The position numbers and the translations under genes are program-made. The notes under the pieces are model-generated. The model was given only the letters and a program-made list of their open reading frames with translations, was not told the DNA's origin and ran no database searches. Shown here one piece after another: positions 16,881-25,993 of a stretch of 49,314 bases of DNA. Where the stretch lies: contig JAUZRR010000026.1 in assembly GCA_030950285.1 (NCBI GenBank), positions 1 through 49,314 of the forward strand, in the 5' to 3' direction. Every line of letters begins with the position of its first letter. Positions within the stretch are counted from its first letter, which is position 1. The DNA is from Planctomycetota bacterium. Its GTDB lineage: Bacteria; Planctomycetota; Phycisphaerae; Phycisphaerales; UBA1924.

Positions 16881-18518
16881 TCAGCCGCCGATGCCCAAGG
16901 GGGCGATCGTTACCTGTGGATCGGCGGTGGTGCCCCGAATCCGGTACTTCATCAGCCGGTCGGTCATATTCCCGAGAATCTCCCCAAGCCCGCCGAGCAT
17001 CGACTGGAGCTTCTCCATCGGCCCGGCATTCACCGACAGGTCCAGCGAGGAGTCAAACCCGATCGTCCCGGTCGCCCGTGCGGCGAGAAACTCCGTGCTC
17101 ACCTCCGACGAGGTGATCTCGATCCCCATCGGCGAGAGCGTAAACGTCGCGTCGGCCTGGTGCTCTGGCTCGGCGTTCTGCCGGACCGCGACATTCATCA
17201 CCGACGCCAGCTGCGTGAGCCCGGGCAGCACCAGCAGCCGCCCGTCCCGGATGTGCACCTCCCCCGCGCCGGCGAGCCCCGACCTCGGATCGGCCAGCGT
17301 CGTCGAGACCGAGCCCCGGCCTTGAAGCGTCCCGGCGAGCCCGCCCGCGGTTTGGGTGTCATCTCCGGACCCGCCGCCGCTCCCGACGCGGAGCAGGTCA
17401 GCAAGATCGAACCCCTCGATCTGCCAGGTCGCACTCGCGGGCATCGACAGCTCTCCCAGCGACGCCCGCAGGCTCGCCGAAAGACGCCCCTGGAGCATCT
17501 CGCCAACAAGCGCCGGCACCGACACAACACCACCGGTAAGTGTCCCCGCGGCTCCGAGGCGCGAAATCGGCAGCCGGTACGCCGTCGACGCCAGATCAAA
17601 CCCGGTCAGCGTGGCATCAAAGCGGATATCGCCCGCGATCGGATCGGTCAAGGGAAGCGTCCCCGACGCCGTGATCTCGACATGCCCCGCCGCGTTGTGC
17701 GCCGCAAGCAACGTCTGGAGCTGGGAAGGCAGCACCGTTGCGCTCTCTTCGTCGAGTTGCCCGACGAACCTGAGCCCGTCGATCCGCGCAAGGAACGTGT
17801 CGAGATTGAGTGCTCCCGTCAGCGAGAGATCGAGCAACGGGCCGAGCGAGGTCTCGATGTCCAGCGCGTACCACCCCGGGGAGTCGGCATCCGGCGAGCT
17901 CTCGATCGTCGTGGTCAGGCCCGCAATCGTCATGGGCGGTGACCCGTCACCCATATCGAGAAAGAACGCCCCGTCGGTGATCTTGATCTGCTCGAGCCGC
18001 AGCACGCTGGAAAGGCGGAAGTTGGACTCCACCATGTCCTCGTCGCCGGGCTTGGTTCTCACAATCGGGTTCAGCCCCCGAAACCCCACCCCGCCGTCGG
18101 CGTTGACCTCACGGATCAGCCGAACAGTGGGGGATTCCAGAACAAGTCGGCTGATCCGGATGGGCTCACCGATACGGGGAATCTCTGTGAGCGTCACCGT
18201 CATGCCCTCGAGTTCGAGAACGGTCGTCCCGCCGCCCTGCTCGCTATCGAGCGCCGTGAGTGTGACGCCTTTGAGATGGACCGTGCCCGGGGCGGTGTAG
18301 TCGATGTCCTCGTACGCAAGCTGAGGCACCAGAGCGTTGTTTGCCACGCCGACGATCTGGCTTGCGATCCAGTCTTCGAGCCGGTCGGCAGCGTGCTGCA
18401 AGCCCCCGGCCCCCGGCCCCATCGTGCGGAAGACCACCACGCCGACAACGCCGATCACCAGCAGCGTGACGCCGGCGATGAGGACAGCCCGCCGGGTGTT
18501 GCCGTGTGCGGTGTGCAT
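16881..18518 (-). CDS. AsmA-like inner-membrane-anchored protein
   Basis: 545 residues. After a short basic start (MHTAHGNTRRA) comes one membrane segment (LIAGVTLLVIGVVGVVVF, about residues 12-29). A long beta-rich periplasmic region follows. The C-terminal third resembles the AsmA-like C-terminal domain, with IRDGRLLVLPGLTQLASVMN and a GTTADPQVTIAPLG ending. Such proteins are now regarded as envelope bridges that move phospholipid between membranes (established for AsmA/YhdP/TamB); the role here is inferred. The ATG at 18518 puts the anchor at the N-terminus and has GAGGCG upstream. It is followed by efp upstream on the same strand (84-base gap). Confidence 0.75.
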   Translation of the reverse strand: MHTAHGNTRRAVLIAGVTLLVIGVVGVVVFRTMGPGAGGLQHAADRLEDWIASQIVGVANNALVPQLAYEDIDYTAPGTVHLKGVTLTALDSEQGGGTTVLELEGMTVTLTEIPRIGEPIRISRLVLESPTVRLIREVNADGGVGFRGLNPIVRTKPGDEDMVESNFRLSSVLRLEQIKITDGAFFLDMGDGSPPMTIAGLTTTIESSPDADSPGWYALDIETSLGPLLDLSLTGALNLDTFLARIDGLRFVGQLDEESATVLPSQLQTLLAAHNAAGHVEITASGTLPLTDPIAGDIRFDATLTGFDLASTAYRLPISRLGAAGTLTGGVVSVPALVGEMLQGRLSASLRASLGELSMPASATWQIEGFDLADLLRVGSGGGSGDDTQTAGGLAGTLQGRGSVSTTLADPRSGLAGAGEVHIRDGRLLVLPGLTQLASVMNVAVRQNAEPEHQADATFTLSPMGIEITSSEVSTEFLAARATGTIGFDSSLDLSVNAGPMEKLQSMLGGLGEILGNMTDRLMKYRIRGTTADPQVTIAPLGIGG

Positions 18519-18602
18519 GGAATCGCCTCGGCGCACCAGGCGTGCGCGCAACACGCGACTGGCCCCGACGGGCACCCGTGCCGCGCAGGTGGGAGTGAAA
18601 CG

Positions 18603-19157
18603 TCAGGCGCGGGAGAGGTACGAACCGTCAGCCGTCGAGACGCGGATCTTCTCGCCGTTGGTGATAAACGGGGGCACGCGGGTCTTGAGGCCGGTCTCGC
18701 ACACGGCTTCTTTGAGCTGGTTGGTCGCGGTCGCGCCCTTGATGCCCGGCGCGGTATCGCTGATCTCGATCTCGACCGCCGCGGGCAACTCCACGATAAT
18801 CGGGTTGCCCTCGTAGCACACCACGGTCGCAGTGGTGTTGGCGACCAGATAAAGCAGCGCATCACCCAGCACGTCGGCGGGAATAATCATCTGGTCGTAG
18901 TCTTCGGTATCCATAAACGTCGCGCCAGACGGATCCGAATACAGATACTCCATCTCGCGGCGGTCAAACGTCACCGACTCGACATTCTCAGACGAACCGA
19001 ACCGACGCTCGATGTTGGCGCCGCTGATCGCGTCCTTGAGCTTGGCCTGGATGTACGCCGGCCCCTTGCCCGGCTTGGTATGCTCGGTCTTGACGACGAT
19101 GTAGAGCTTGTTATCGATCTTCACGCCGTTGCCGCCGCGCATGTCATTGGCCTTCAT
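18603..19157 (-). CDS. efp: Elongation factor P
   Basis: 184 residues. It rescues ribosomes stalled at polyproline. It has all three OB-like domains: a KOW-like start (MKANDMRGGNGVKIDNKLYIV), the tip loop HTKPGKGPAY with the modifiable residue being Lys in PGKG, and the C-terminal signature GIKGATATNQLKEAVCETG. The ATG at 19157 is preferred because GGAGGATC lies nine bases upstream. The loop carries Lys, as in EpmA-type or unmodified EF-P, rather than Arg. No epmA or earP gene is visible in the window. Confidence 0.97.
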   Translation of the reverse strand: MKANDMRGGNGVKIDNKLYIVVKTEHTKPGKGPAYIQAKLKDAISGANIERRFGSSENVESVTFDRREMEYLYSDPSGATFMDTEDYDQMIIPADVLGDALLYLVANTTATVVCYEGNPIIVELPAAVEIEISDTAPGIKGATATNQLKEAVCETGLKTRVPPFITNGEKIRVSTADGSYLSRA

Positions 19158-19287
19158 CTGGTCGATCCTCCGCCCGTCGAGCGGCAAGCCGCGTCAGCCG
19201 GGTATGCTGGTAAGCCGTGGGGGGTATTCTGGGTACGGGACGGGATGGTAGCCCCGAAAGGGCGATTTTGGAACAGGAGTCACCACG

Positions 19288-20346
19288 ATGACGCAGACGC
19301 AAAGAATCGGCACGACTCGGCAAGCCCGGCAGGTATCAAGGCGAGGCTTTCTCGCCACCACCGGAGGCCTCATCGGGGCCGCCGCATTCGGGCCAACAGC
19401 CCTCGCCCGGGCCACCACCGCCACCCGACTCGGCGCGGGGACCTACTTCCCGTGGGTCCAGGTCGGCAAAGGGATTCACGCCGCGATCGACCTTTCCTCG
19501 GGCGGCAACGTCATGGTCGCCACCGGGACCTCGGCCGCCGTCATGGTCGACACCAAGTTCCCCGCCTTCGCCGCCGCCCTCAAACGCGAGGCCGAGTCCT
19601 TCGGCAGCACCGTCACCCACGTCATCAACACCCACCACCACGCCGACCACACCGGAGGCAACGGCGTCCTCAAAGGTGAGGTCGACGTGCTCATGGCGCA
19701 CAACAAGGCAGCCTCGCGGATCGAGGGTCAACTCGCACGCTACGTCGGCGCCGCCCGGGGCGGGCCAAGGCAGATAGATCCCGAACGCGACAGCTTCGAG
19801 ACCGTCCTCGAAGAGGCACAGGTCGCTGTCGAACAATCTGAGGGCTGGACAGCCAAAGACTTCGTGCCCGACGCGCTCATCACCAGCGAGCGAGAAGAAC
19901 TCACCGTCGACAACATCGACCTCGTCCTCTACCACTTCGGCCCGGCCCACACCGACAACGACGTCATCGTCCACGCTGTCGAAGCAAACGTCCTGCACAC
20001 CGGGGATTTGTGCTTCAACGGCCTCCACCCGTTCTTCGACAGCACGGCCGGGGTGACCTGCCGCGGCTGGAGCGACGTGCTCGGCGAAGTCATCGAACTC
20101 TGCGACAACGACACCGTCGTCGTCCCCGGTCACGGCGATATCACCGACCGCGACGGCCTCAAGACACAACAGCAGTACATGGACCAACTCTGGGAGCACG
20201 TCGCCGCCGAGGTCGCCAAGGGAACCGCAAAGGCCGACGTCGAAGCGATGAGCTGGAGCTTCATGGACGGCCTCGGATTCGAGCAGATCCGCAGCCGCGC
20301 CATCGGGGTGGTCTACGACGAAGTGACCGCAGCTGCAGACGGATAG
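19288..20346 (+). CDS. Tat-exported metallo-beta-lactamase-fold hydrolase
   Basis: 352 residues. The N-terminus has a twin-arginine signal (QVSRRGFLATTGGLIGAAAF), so the protein should be folded and exported with metal bound. The dinuclear metal site begins with NTHHHADHTGGN (HxHxDH). Later ligands are likely GPAHTDND, VLHTGDLCFNG and VVPGHGD. This pattern suits the class B-like/QuiP/SoxH-type exported hydrolases. The substrate is unknown. CAGGAG sits eight bases before the ATG. It is divergent from efp and convergent with mqnC. Confidence 0.9.
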   Translation: MTQTQRIGTTRQARQVSRRGFLATTGGLIGAAAFGPTALARATTATRLGAGTYFPWVQVGKGIHAAIDLSSGGNVMVATGTSAAVMVDTKFPAFAAALKREAESFGSTVTHVINTHHHADHTGGNGVLKGEVDVLMAHNKAASRIEGQLARYVGAARGGPRQIDPERDSFETVLEEAQVAVEQSEGWTAKDFVPDALITSEREELTVDNIDLVLYHFGPAHTDNDVIVHAVEANVLHTGDLCFNGLHPFFDSTAGVTCRGWSDVLGEVIELCDNDTVVVPGHGDITDRDGLKTQQQYMDQLWEHVAAEVAKGTAKADVEAMSWSFMDGLGFEQIRSRAIGVVYDEVTAAADG

Positions 20347-20442
20347 GGAACCCGCGGCCGATACGGCAGGTCCGCTCCTGTCCTCGAGCCGTCGCGGTGT
20401 TGTCTCGGCTGCGAGATTCATCAGCCGAGAGCCCGGCGCAGA

Positions 20443-21882
20443 TCAGGCCCGGGCAGCACCCTCGATCGAAAGCTCGGCCGGTGCCGGGGTGCTCTCGGTG
20501 TGCAACCGTTTCACCCGGTGCGCCGCCCAATCTGTTACCGCCAGGTCCGGGCTCGTCGGCTCGGTGTGCAGGTGCAGCAGGTCGTACACATTATTCCGCT
20601 GGGCCGGCACAAACCCCGCCTCGCGGATCAGCCGACACAGCACCGCCTCATCCAGGCAGTACGTTGTCCCCGCCGACGAGACCACGTTCTCTTCCATCAT
20701 CACGCTGCCCATGTCGTTGGCGCCAAAGGTCAGCGCGGTCTGTCCGACGTGAGGCCCCATCGTCACCCAGCTCGCCCCGATCGAATACACGTTGTCGATG
20801 AACAGCCGCGAGAGCGCCTGTGTCCGCAGATAATCCACCGTCCCGCTCGTCCGCAGCCGACGCCCGAACTCGGCGTGACCCTTCGCATCGCCGTCCCCCC
20901 CCAGCGTCGCAACCACATCGCCCGGAAACTCGCCCGTATCCGAGTCCTGCTCCCCCCAGTCCTTCACCCGCCCCAGGGGCGTGTTGTCCCGCTGGAACGG
21001 CCACGCGATAAACGCCTTGTAGTGCCCGAACGGGACCGACCCTTCCTCGCGGTCGGCAGACGTGTTCGCGCCCAGCGCCCTGTCCTGCCACCGGCGGACC
21101 ATATCCATGTGGTGCACCCGGTCGGCGTACCCCTCGATATGCCCGAACATCATCGTCGCGCTGGTAAACATCCCCAGCGAGTGGGCCGCGTACATCGTCG
21201 TCAGCCACGCCTCCTGGTCACACTTGCCAAGCCCGATCTTCCGACGCACCGGATCGGCAAAGATCTCACCGCCGCCCCCGGGCAGCGAGTCCATCCCCGC
21301 GTCCTGCAACTTCGCAAGCACCCAGCGAATCTTCGCAAACAGCGTGTCCCCCGGCGAATCAAAGAAGTTGACAAACTCGATCATTTCAGGCGGGCTGAAG
21401 GCGTGCACATGCACCCCCGGGAACCGCGCCTTGATCGCCGCCAGCAACTCAAGATACCAGTCCAGCGAAAGGTTCGGGTTCATCCCCCCCTGCATGAGAA
21501 TCTGCGTGCCGCCGATATCGACAAGCTGCTGAATCTTCTCGAGCAGCTCGTCGTACTCGAGCGTGTACGCGTCGTGGTCTTCCGCGTCACGCCGGAACGC
21601 GCAGAACGTGCACCGCGCCGTGCAGACGTTCGTGTAGTTGATGTTGCGGTCGATGACGAAGGTGCGGTAGGTGTCGCCATGAATCGCCCGGCACCTCGCG
21701 TCGGCCCAACGCCCAAGCTCCGCGGTCGGCATCTCGCGATAAATCTCGAGCCCTTGCTCTGGGGTGAGACGGGCCTTGCCCTCGACCACCGCAGCCAGCA
21801 GCCCGGTATCCAGGCCAGAAAGAGTGGGGTGCGATTGAACCCCCGTCGGGGACTGCGGCGTGGTGTTGGCATCGGCGTGCAT
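20443..21882 (-). CDS. mqnC: Cyclic dehypoxanthinylfutalosine synthase (radical SAM)
   Basis: 479 residues. In the futalosine route to menaquinone this radical SAM enzyme cyclises dehypoxanthine futalosine. The [4Fe-4S] cluster cysteines are Cys87, Cys91 and Cys94 in VCTARCTFCAF. The family hallmark stretches IGGTQILMQGGMNP and SLPGGGGEIF are present. Also present are FIAWPFQRDNTPL and the C-terminal ENVVSSAGT. The ATG at 21882 has GAGGA upstream; the longer open frame from 21945 has no family sequence. Residues of about 340-360 include a short acidic/Gly insert. No other mqn genes are adjacent, apart from the distant UbiD-family gene that may belong to the same pathway. Confidence 0.95.
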   Translation of the reverse strand: MHADANTTPQSPTGVQSHPTLSGLDTGLLAAVVEGKARLTPEQGLEIYREMPTAELGRWADARCRAIHGDTYRTFVIDRNINYTNVCTARCTFCAFRRDAEDHDAYTLEYDELLEKIQQLVDIGGTQILMQGGMNPNLSLDWYLELLAAIKARFPGVHVHAFSPPEMIEFVNFFDSPGDTLFAKIRWVLAKLQDAGMDSLPGGGGEIFADPVRRKIGLGKCDQEAWLTTMYAAHSLGMFTSATMMFGHIEGYADRVHHMDMVRRWQDRALGANTSADREEGSVPFGHYKAFIAWPFQRDNTPLGRVKDWGEQDSDTGEFPGDVVATLGGDGDAKGHAEFGRRLRTSGTVDYLRTQALSRLFIDNVYSIGASWVTMGPHVGQTALTFGANDMGSVMMEENVVSSAGTTYCLDEAVLCRLIREAGFVPAQRNNVYDLLHLHTEPTSPDLAVTDWAAHRVKRLHTESTPAPAELSIEGAARA

Positions 21883-22124
21883 TGGGTGCGTCCTCGGCCG
21901 GGGGCGGATGCAGAGCGGACTCGCCGCCCGGAGGGGTGTTTTCAAGACTTCCTGAAAGCTCTATGAAGTGTACTGCCCGCACACCGGCAGGTCCACCGTC
22001 TCAGGGTCGCAGCGTGTTGCACAACGCCCAAACGGCCGCACGCCCACCTGTCGGCGGGCGTGCAGCGGAGGAGATGAGAGAGACTGGGTCAGGGTCTTTC
22101 GGGTCAGGTGCAGGTTTCGTCGTC

Positions 22125-22775
22125 TCAGCGGCGACGCTTCACCGCCGCGAACCCGCCGAGCCCGAGCAGCGCCAAGGAGCCCGGCGCGGGCACCGCAAAC
22201 TGCACGATGCTGCCGCTGGAGATGGAGTCCCCGAACGAAGCCCCGGCAAAGTCGAGCGAGCCGAAGCTCGGGGGCAGCCCAAGGGCGTTCGAGTAGTCCT
22301 GGATGATGAACGCCCAGGTCTCGCCCGGCTCGAAGATGCCGTCGCTGGCCATGGACTCAAAGACGAGACTGCGGTTCACCCCGAGGGTGTCGATACGGAA
22401 CGCCAAACCGACATCGCCGGGCGCGGCATAGGAGAACGCAAGCCCGTCCACGTTGCTGAGCGAGGTCTCGGGGTCGCCGACGTAGAAGAGGTTGTCCCAG
22501 TAGGCGCCGGTGAGGTTGGTCATCTCGACCAGCGCGTTGGGCATGTTGGGGTCGTCGGTCGCGACACACGCCGGCTGGTTGGTGAGCGTCGAGATCGTGG
22601 AGATGAGTTCGTCTTGTGGAAACAGCGGCCCTTCGCCGAGTTCCTCGAAAGCGCGGAGATTGCCGTGATTGTCGCAGTCCGGGGCGTCGAAATATTCGCC
22701 ATCGACGGGATTGGCAAGAACGCTCCCGGCAAAGAGTGCCAGCGAGAAACTGACGATCGTGGTGCGGTTCTGCAT
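22125..22775 (-). CDS. PEP-CTERM-type sorted secreted protein
   Basis: 216 residues. A clear signal peptide (MQNRTTIVSFSLALFAGSVLANP) is followed by a beta-rich body without a recognised domain. The C-terminal tail is VPAPGSLALLGLGGFAAVKRRR, i.e. a short PxPG motif, a membrane segment and an Arg cluster. This is the PEP-CTERM sorting form recognised by exosortases (established knowledge). AAAGGA stands nine bases before the ATG. No exosortase gene lies in the window. Cargo function is unknown; such proteins are commonly linked to exopolysaccharide or surface material. Confidence 0.85.
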   Translation of the reverse strand: MQNRTTIVSFSLALFAGSVLANPVDGEYFDAPDCDNHGNLRAFEELGEGPLFPQDELISTISTLTNQPACVATDDPNMPNALVEMTNLTGAYWDNLFYVGDPETSLSNVDGLAFSYAAPGDVGLAFRIDTLGVNRSLVFESMASDGIFEPGETWAFIIQDYSNALGLPPSFGSLDFAGASFGDSISSGSIVQFAVPAPGSLALLGLGGFAAVKRRR

Positions 22776-22879
22776 GGTCGTTGTCCTTTCAGAAATGGGG
22801 GGTGTGAACCGTTCTGCGTTGACAGCGACAGCACCGCGGGGTTGGTCACGGGGTCGATGAACTTTTTCTGAGGCGTGTT

Positions 22880-22957
22880 GTCCCCCCGCTTGCGCGAGGG
22901 GCTCTATCCCGGGGCACATCACGCTTCTCGAGAGCCCCCTCGCGCAAGCGAGGGGAC
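22880..22957. repeat. Second inverted pair of family-1 palindromic repeats
   Basis: Copies at 22880-22904 and, inverted, at 22932-22957 are separated by 27 bases. Spacing and orientation match those of the pair at 3961-4034. They lie between xerD (which ends at 23003) and the PEP-CTERM gene, both on the minus strand. Confidence 0.85.
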
Positions 22958-23002
22958 AACGGAAACCATCAAACGCACAGAGACTCCATGAGAGAGAGCT
23001 CC

Positions 23003-23986
23003 CTACCCCCGCGGATGAAACTTCTTGTGGACGCTCTGTAGCCGGTCCTTGTCCACGTGCGTGTAGATCTGCGTCGTCGCGATATCCGCGTGCCCGAGCA
23101 GCTCTTGCACCACCCGCAGGTCGGCGCCGCCCGTCAGCAGGTGCGTCGCAAACGAGTGCCGAAGCACGTGCGGATGCACGTCGTGCAGCCCCGCGATCGC
23201 CGCGTACTTCTTCACCAGTTGCCACACCCGTACCCGTTCGATCGGGCGGCCCGTGTGGGTGAGAAACACCCGCCCCTTGTCGCGCCCGTCGGCCCGTACG
23301 AGCCGGGGGCGGCAGGTCTCGAGATACGCCGTCAGCGCGTCCTGCGCGGGCGCGCCCATCGGGACCAGCCGCTGCTTGTCGCCTTTGCCGGTGACGCGAA
23401 CGACGCCGAGTGTGTCAATGATCTCGTCGGTCCCCAGCGCGCCGACCTCGCTGGCCCGCAGCCCGCTGGCGTACATCAGCTCAAGGATCGCCCGGTCCCG
23501 GCACCATAGCGAAAGCCCCGCGGGCGCAGCGCCCGGGGCAGGCTGGGGCGCTTCAAGAAGGGCCCTGACCTGCCGCGGCGAGAGCACCCCGGGGATCTTC
23601 TTCCACCGGGTGGGCTGGTCGAGATAGTCGGCCGGGTTGGTCTCGATCTCCTTCCGCGCCGCGAGCCAGCGAAAGAACACCTTGACCGTCGCAAGGTGCC
23701 GCGCAACCGACGCCGGCGCAAGCCCGCGCCGGCTCAGCTGCGTGATGTGCGCCGCGAGTTGACGGTGGTTGATCTGGTCCGGAGCCCCGACGCCAAGATC
23801 GTGCAGATGGACCAGCAGCTCGCGGATGTCGCGTCCGTAGGCGTCGAGCGTGTTCGCGCTCATGCCGCACTCGACCCGCAGATACGCCGTGAAGTTGCTC
23901 AACGCCCCGCGCAATCCCGCACCGAGATCATCAGGCACCGGCGGCACCGGCGCAGGGGCTCTGGATGTCGGTTCGCGATTGGTCAC
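23003..23986 (-). CDS. xerD: Tyrosine recombinase XerD
   Basis: 327 residues, GTG start; an upstream stop leaves no longer option. The N-terminal SAM-like core-binding domain begins around residue 29 (LSNFTAYLRVECGMSANTL). All catalytic residues are visible: Arg177 (GLRASE), Lys201/Lys204 (GKGDKQR), His272 and Arg275 (HVLRHSFATHL), His298 (LGHAD) and Tyr307 (TQIYTHV). With XerC it resolves chromosome dimers at dif; no dif-like site was found in this window. A 10-residue Pro/Ala insert near residue 150 is unusual. It lies directly downstream of the flagellin genes but beyond their terminator. Confidence 0.92.
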   Translation of the reverse strand: MTNREPTSRAPAPVPPVPDDLGAGLRGALSNFTAYLRVECGMSANTLDAYGRDIRELLVHLHDLGVGAPDQINHRQLAAHITQLSRRGLAPASVARHLATVKVFFRWLAARKEIETNPADYLDQPTRWKKIPGVLSPRQVRALLEAPQPAPGAAPAGLSLWCRDRAILELMYASGLRASEVGALGTDEIIDTLGVVRVTGKGDKQRLVPMGAPAQDALTAYLETCRPRLVRADGRDKGRVFLTHTGRPIERVRVWQLVKKYAAIAGLHDVHPHVLRHSFATHLLTGGADLRVVQELLGHADIATTQIYTHVDKDRLQSVHKKFHPRG

Positions 23987-24047
23987 ACCTCATTCATCGG
24001 CGACCCGGCCCGCCGGGGGTCAAAGCCAGAGCGGGCCTCCGAAAAAA

Positions 24048-24077
24048 ACGACCCCGGCCGTCGAAGGCCGGGGTCGT
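24048..24077 (-). terminator. Rho-independent terminator after flagellin 1
   Basis: On the minus strand a 12-base perfect stem (ACGACCCCGGCC / GGCCGGGGTCGT) is followed by a run of seven T. It ends the flagellar cluster 66 bases past the flagellin stop. Confidence 0.92.
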
Positions 24078-24143
24078 GAATACCCGGGGTGGGGTTGCGG
24101 GCTTGTCGCGTCCTTGCGGTGCCCGCGTTTCGGCGTCCTTGCC

Positions 24144-25676
24144 TTACCCGAGGAGCTGCAGGGCGGCCTGCGGCTGGTTGTTGGCGATCGACAACACGTT
24201 GGTCGATGCCTGGGAAAGGATCTGCGAGCGGGTCAGAGCCGCAGTCTCGGCCGCGAAGTCGGCGTCACGGATGACACTCTCTGCCGCAGCGGTGTTCTCA
24301 AGAGCGATACCCAGGCTCCGGATCGTCGCCCCGATCACGTTCTTCTGGAACGCACCCAGACGCCCGCGGAGGCTCGAGACCTGCCCGATCGCCTCGGTGA
24401 CGATCTTCTGGGCTTGCGTCCCGTCGGAGTCGGCGATGTTGTATGACTTGCCCGATGCCAGGTCGTCGAGGAACCCAGTATCGCTGTTGCCCAGCTTGCG
24501 GGCAGCAACGTCACCGATGCCCAGCGAGACCTGCCCGCCGATGTCAACGGTGGGTGCAAGCTGGAAGTCCGCACCGCCGCCGGTGATGTTGAACGCGTCG
24601 ATCTGGGCCAGCGTCTGCGAAGCGGTCGTGGTCAGCGTCATCTCAACATCGAGGAAGTCGGTGTTGATGCTGATGTCCTTGCCCTTGGTGGTCGCGGCGA
24701 TGCCGTTGATGATCGCGCCGATGTCCTGCCCGTTGTCGCGGACGCCGTTCGAGGCGGAGGTCGAGTCGAAGGTCGCGTCGACGGTGGTCTCGATGGTGCC
24801 CGCGTCGTCGGCTTCCATGGTGTAGAGCCCCAGATCGGTGTTCGAGCCCTGAATACCAGCCTCGTTGATGACCTTCACCGTCGAGAACTCGTCGGTGCCG
24901 AACTCGCTGGAGACCAGCGCAATACCGGTCGTCGCACCGGCGGACGCCACCGAAGCGGTGATGCCGGTGATGTCGCTGAAGGTGTTGATCGCCGAGACCA
25001 TGGCGCTGAGCGTGGTGCCCGAAGCGAACTGCAGCTCTCGGCTGCCGTTGGAGCCGGTGAGCTCAATGGTGAAGTTGCCCGAGTTCGCGCTGTTGAGATC
25101 GAGGCTGGTTGCCCCGAACGACAGGAACAGGATGCCCTGCTGCGCGGACTGGGTGACGATAACATCGATCTCCTGCGACGTGCCGTTGAACTTGGCACCG
25201 TTGACCTGGAAGTCGGTCACCGAAGAGTCGATCGAGCTGACCTGGTAGTCAAAGTTGCCATTGAGCAGCTTCATCCCCTGGAAGCTGGTCGCCCCGGCGA
25301 TACGGTCGATGGTCTGCAGGATCGAGTCGATCTGCAGCTGGTTGGCGTCACGCTCTTCCTGCGACAGCCCGCCCGTGCTGGAACTGGTGGTCACCAGCCC
25401 CTGCAGCTCGGTGAGCATGCTCGAGATTTCCTGCAGGCCGCCCTCCGCGGTGTTGACCACCTGGTCGGCGCGGGTCGCGTTGCTGATCGCTGCGCTGGTC
25501 GCGCTGATCTCAGCACGCAGGTTCTCAGACGCGATGAGCCCGGAAGGATCATCCTTACCCCGGTTGATCCGAAGACCCGTGCTCAGGCGCTCCAGAGACT
25601 TGTTGAGCATGATGTTGTTCTGTCCCAGCACGCGCTGGGCAATCATGGACTGTACGTTGGTGTTGATGCGACTCAT
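24144..25676 (-). CDS. Flagellin (copy 1)
   Basis: 510 residues. It is the filament subunit exported by the flagellar type III system. The conserved D0/D1 ends are intact: MSRINTNVQSMIAQRVLGQN..SLERLSTGLRINRGKDDPSGL at the start and RSQILSQASTNVLSIANNQP..LQLLG at the end. The middle 300 residues (Thr/Ser/Gly/Asp-rich) are the surface domains. The true start is the MSRIN ATG at 25676, with CACGGAGGA just upstream. That Shine-Dalgarno contains an ACGGA motif of the kind CsrA binds. Its promoter region is separate from flagellin 2 because a terminator lies between them. It shares ends but not centre with copy 2, so the filament is probably composite or switchable. Confidence 0.95.
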   Translation of the reverse strand: MSRINTNVQSMIAQRVLGQNNIMLNKSLERLSTGLRINRGKDDPSGLIASENLRAEISATSAAISNATRADQVVNTAEGGLQEISSMLTELQGLVTTSSSTGGLSQEERDANQLQIDSILQTIDRIAGATSFQGMKLLNGNFDYQVSSIDSSVTDFQVNGAKFNGTSQEIDVIVTQSAQQGILFLSFGATSLDLNSANSGNFTIELTGSNGSRELQFASGTTLSAMVSAINTFSDITGITASVASAGATTGIALVSSEFGTDEFSTVKVINEAGIQGSNTDLGLYTMEADDAGTIETTVDATFDSTSASNGVRDNGQDIGAIINGIAATTKGKDISINTDFLDVEMTLTTTASQTLAQIDAFNITGGGADFQLAPTVDIGGQVSLGIGDVAARKLGNSDTGFLDDLASGKSYNIADSDGTQAQKIVTEAIGQVSSLRGRLGAFQKNVIGATIRSLGIALENTAAAESVIRDADFAAETAALTRSQILSQASTNVLSIANNQPQAALQLLG

Positions 25677-25761
25677 CGCGTCCTCCGTGCCTTGATATGA
25701 AACAGCGGTGCCGTTTCCCAACCCCGGTTCCCGTGCCGATGCTTCCTTGCCCGGCCGCGGA

Positions 25762-25777
25762 TGTGACTTCTGTCACA
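25762..25777. promoter_or_regulatory. CRP/FNR-type palindrome upstream of flagellin 1
   Basis: TGTGACTTCTGTCACA is a perfect palindrome in its outer six bases and fits TGTGA-N6-TCACA, the CRP consensus. It lies 86-101 bases before the flagellin start. Binding is inferred; no CRP-family gene is in the window. Confidence 0.55.
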
Positions 25778-25934
25778 GGGCTCCGAATCCGTCCGGAACC
25801 CACTCACCGGATCATGTTGCCCGGCTTCGACCGGAGGAATCGACGTGCCGGAACCGCGGGTTGAGTGAGAGATACCCAGACTGCAAGGAAAACTGCCGAT
25901 TTCGCCGCCGCATAGGTGATTTTGCGCACAAAAA

Positions 25935-25959
25935 AGCCCCCGGCACGCGGCCGGGGGCT
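25935..25959 (-). terminator. Rho-independent terminator after flagellin 2
   Basis: On the minus strand the stem GCCCCCGGC / GCCGGGGGC with a 5-base loop is followed by TTTTTTGTG. It lies 34 bases after the flagellin 2 stop. Confidence 0.9.
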
Positions 25960-25993
25960 CGATGGAGTCATCGTCGATTCTGGTCCGCTGGGG

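Noticed and set aside
22776..24000. A dif site near xerD
   Set aside because: No 28-base sequence with XerC/XerD half-site symmetry was seen.
25697..25713. Weak sigma-54-like site (GGCAC near TTTCA) right before flagellin 1
   Set aside because: The implied transcript would start within a few bases of the Shine-Dalgarno, and the -12 box is poor.
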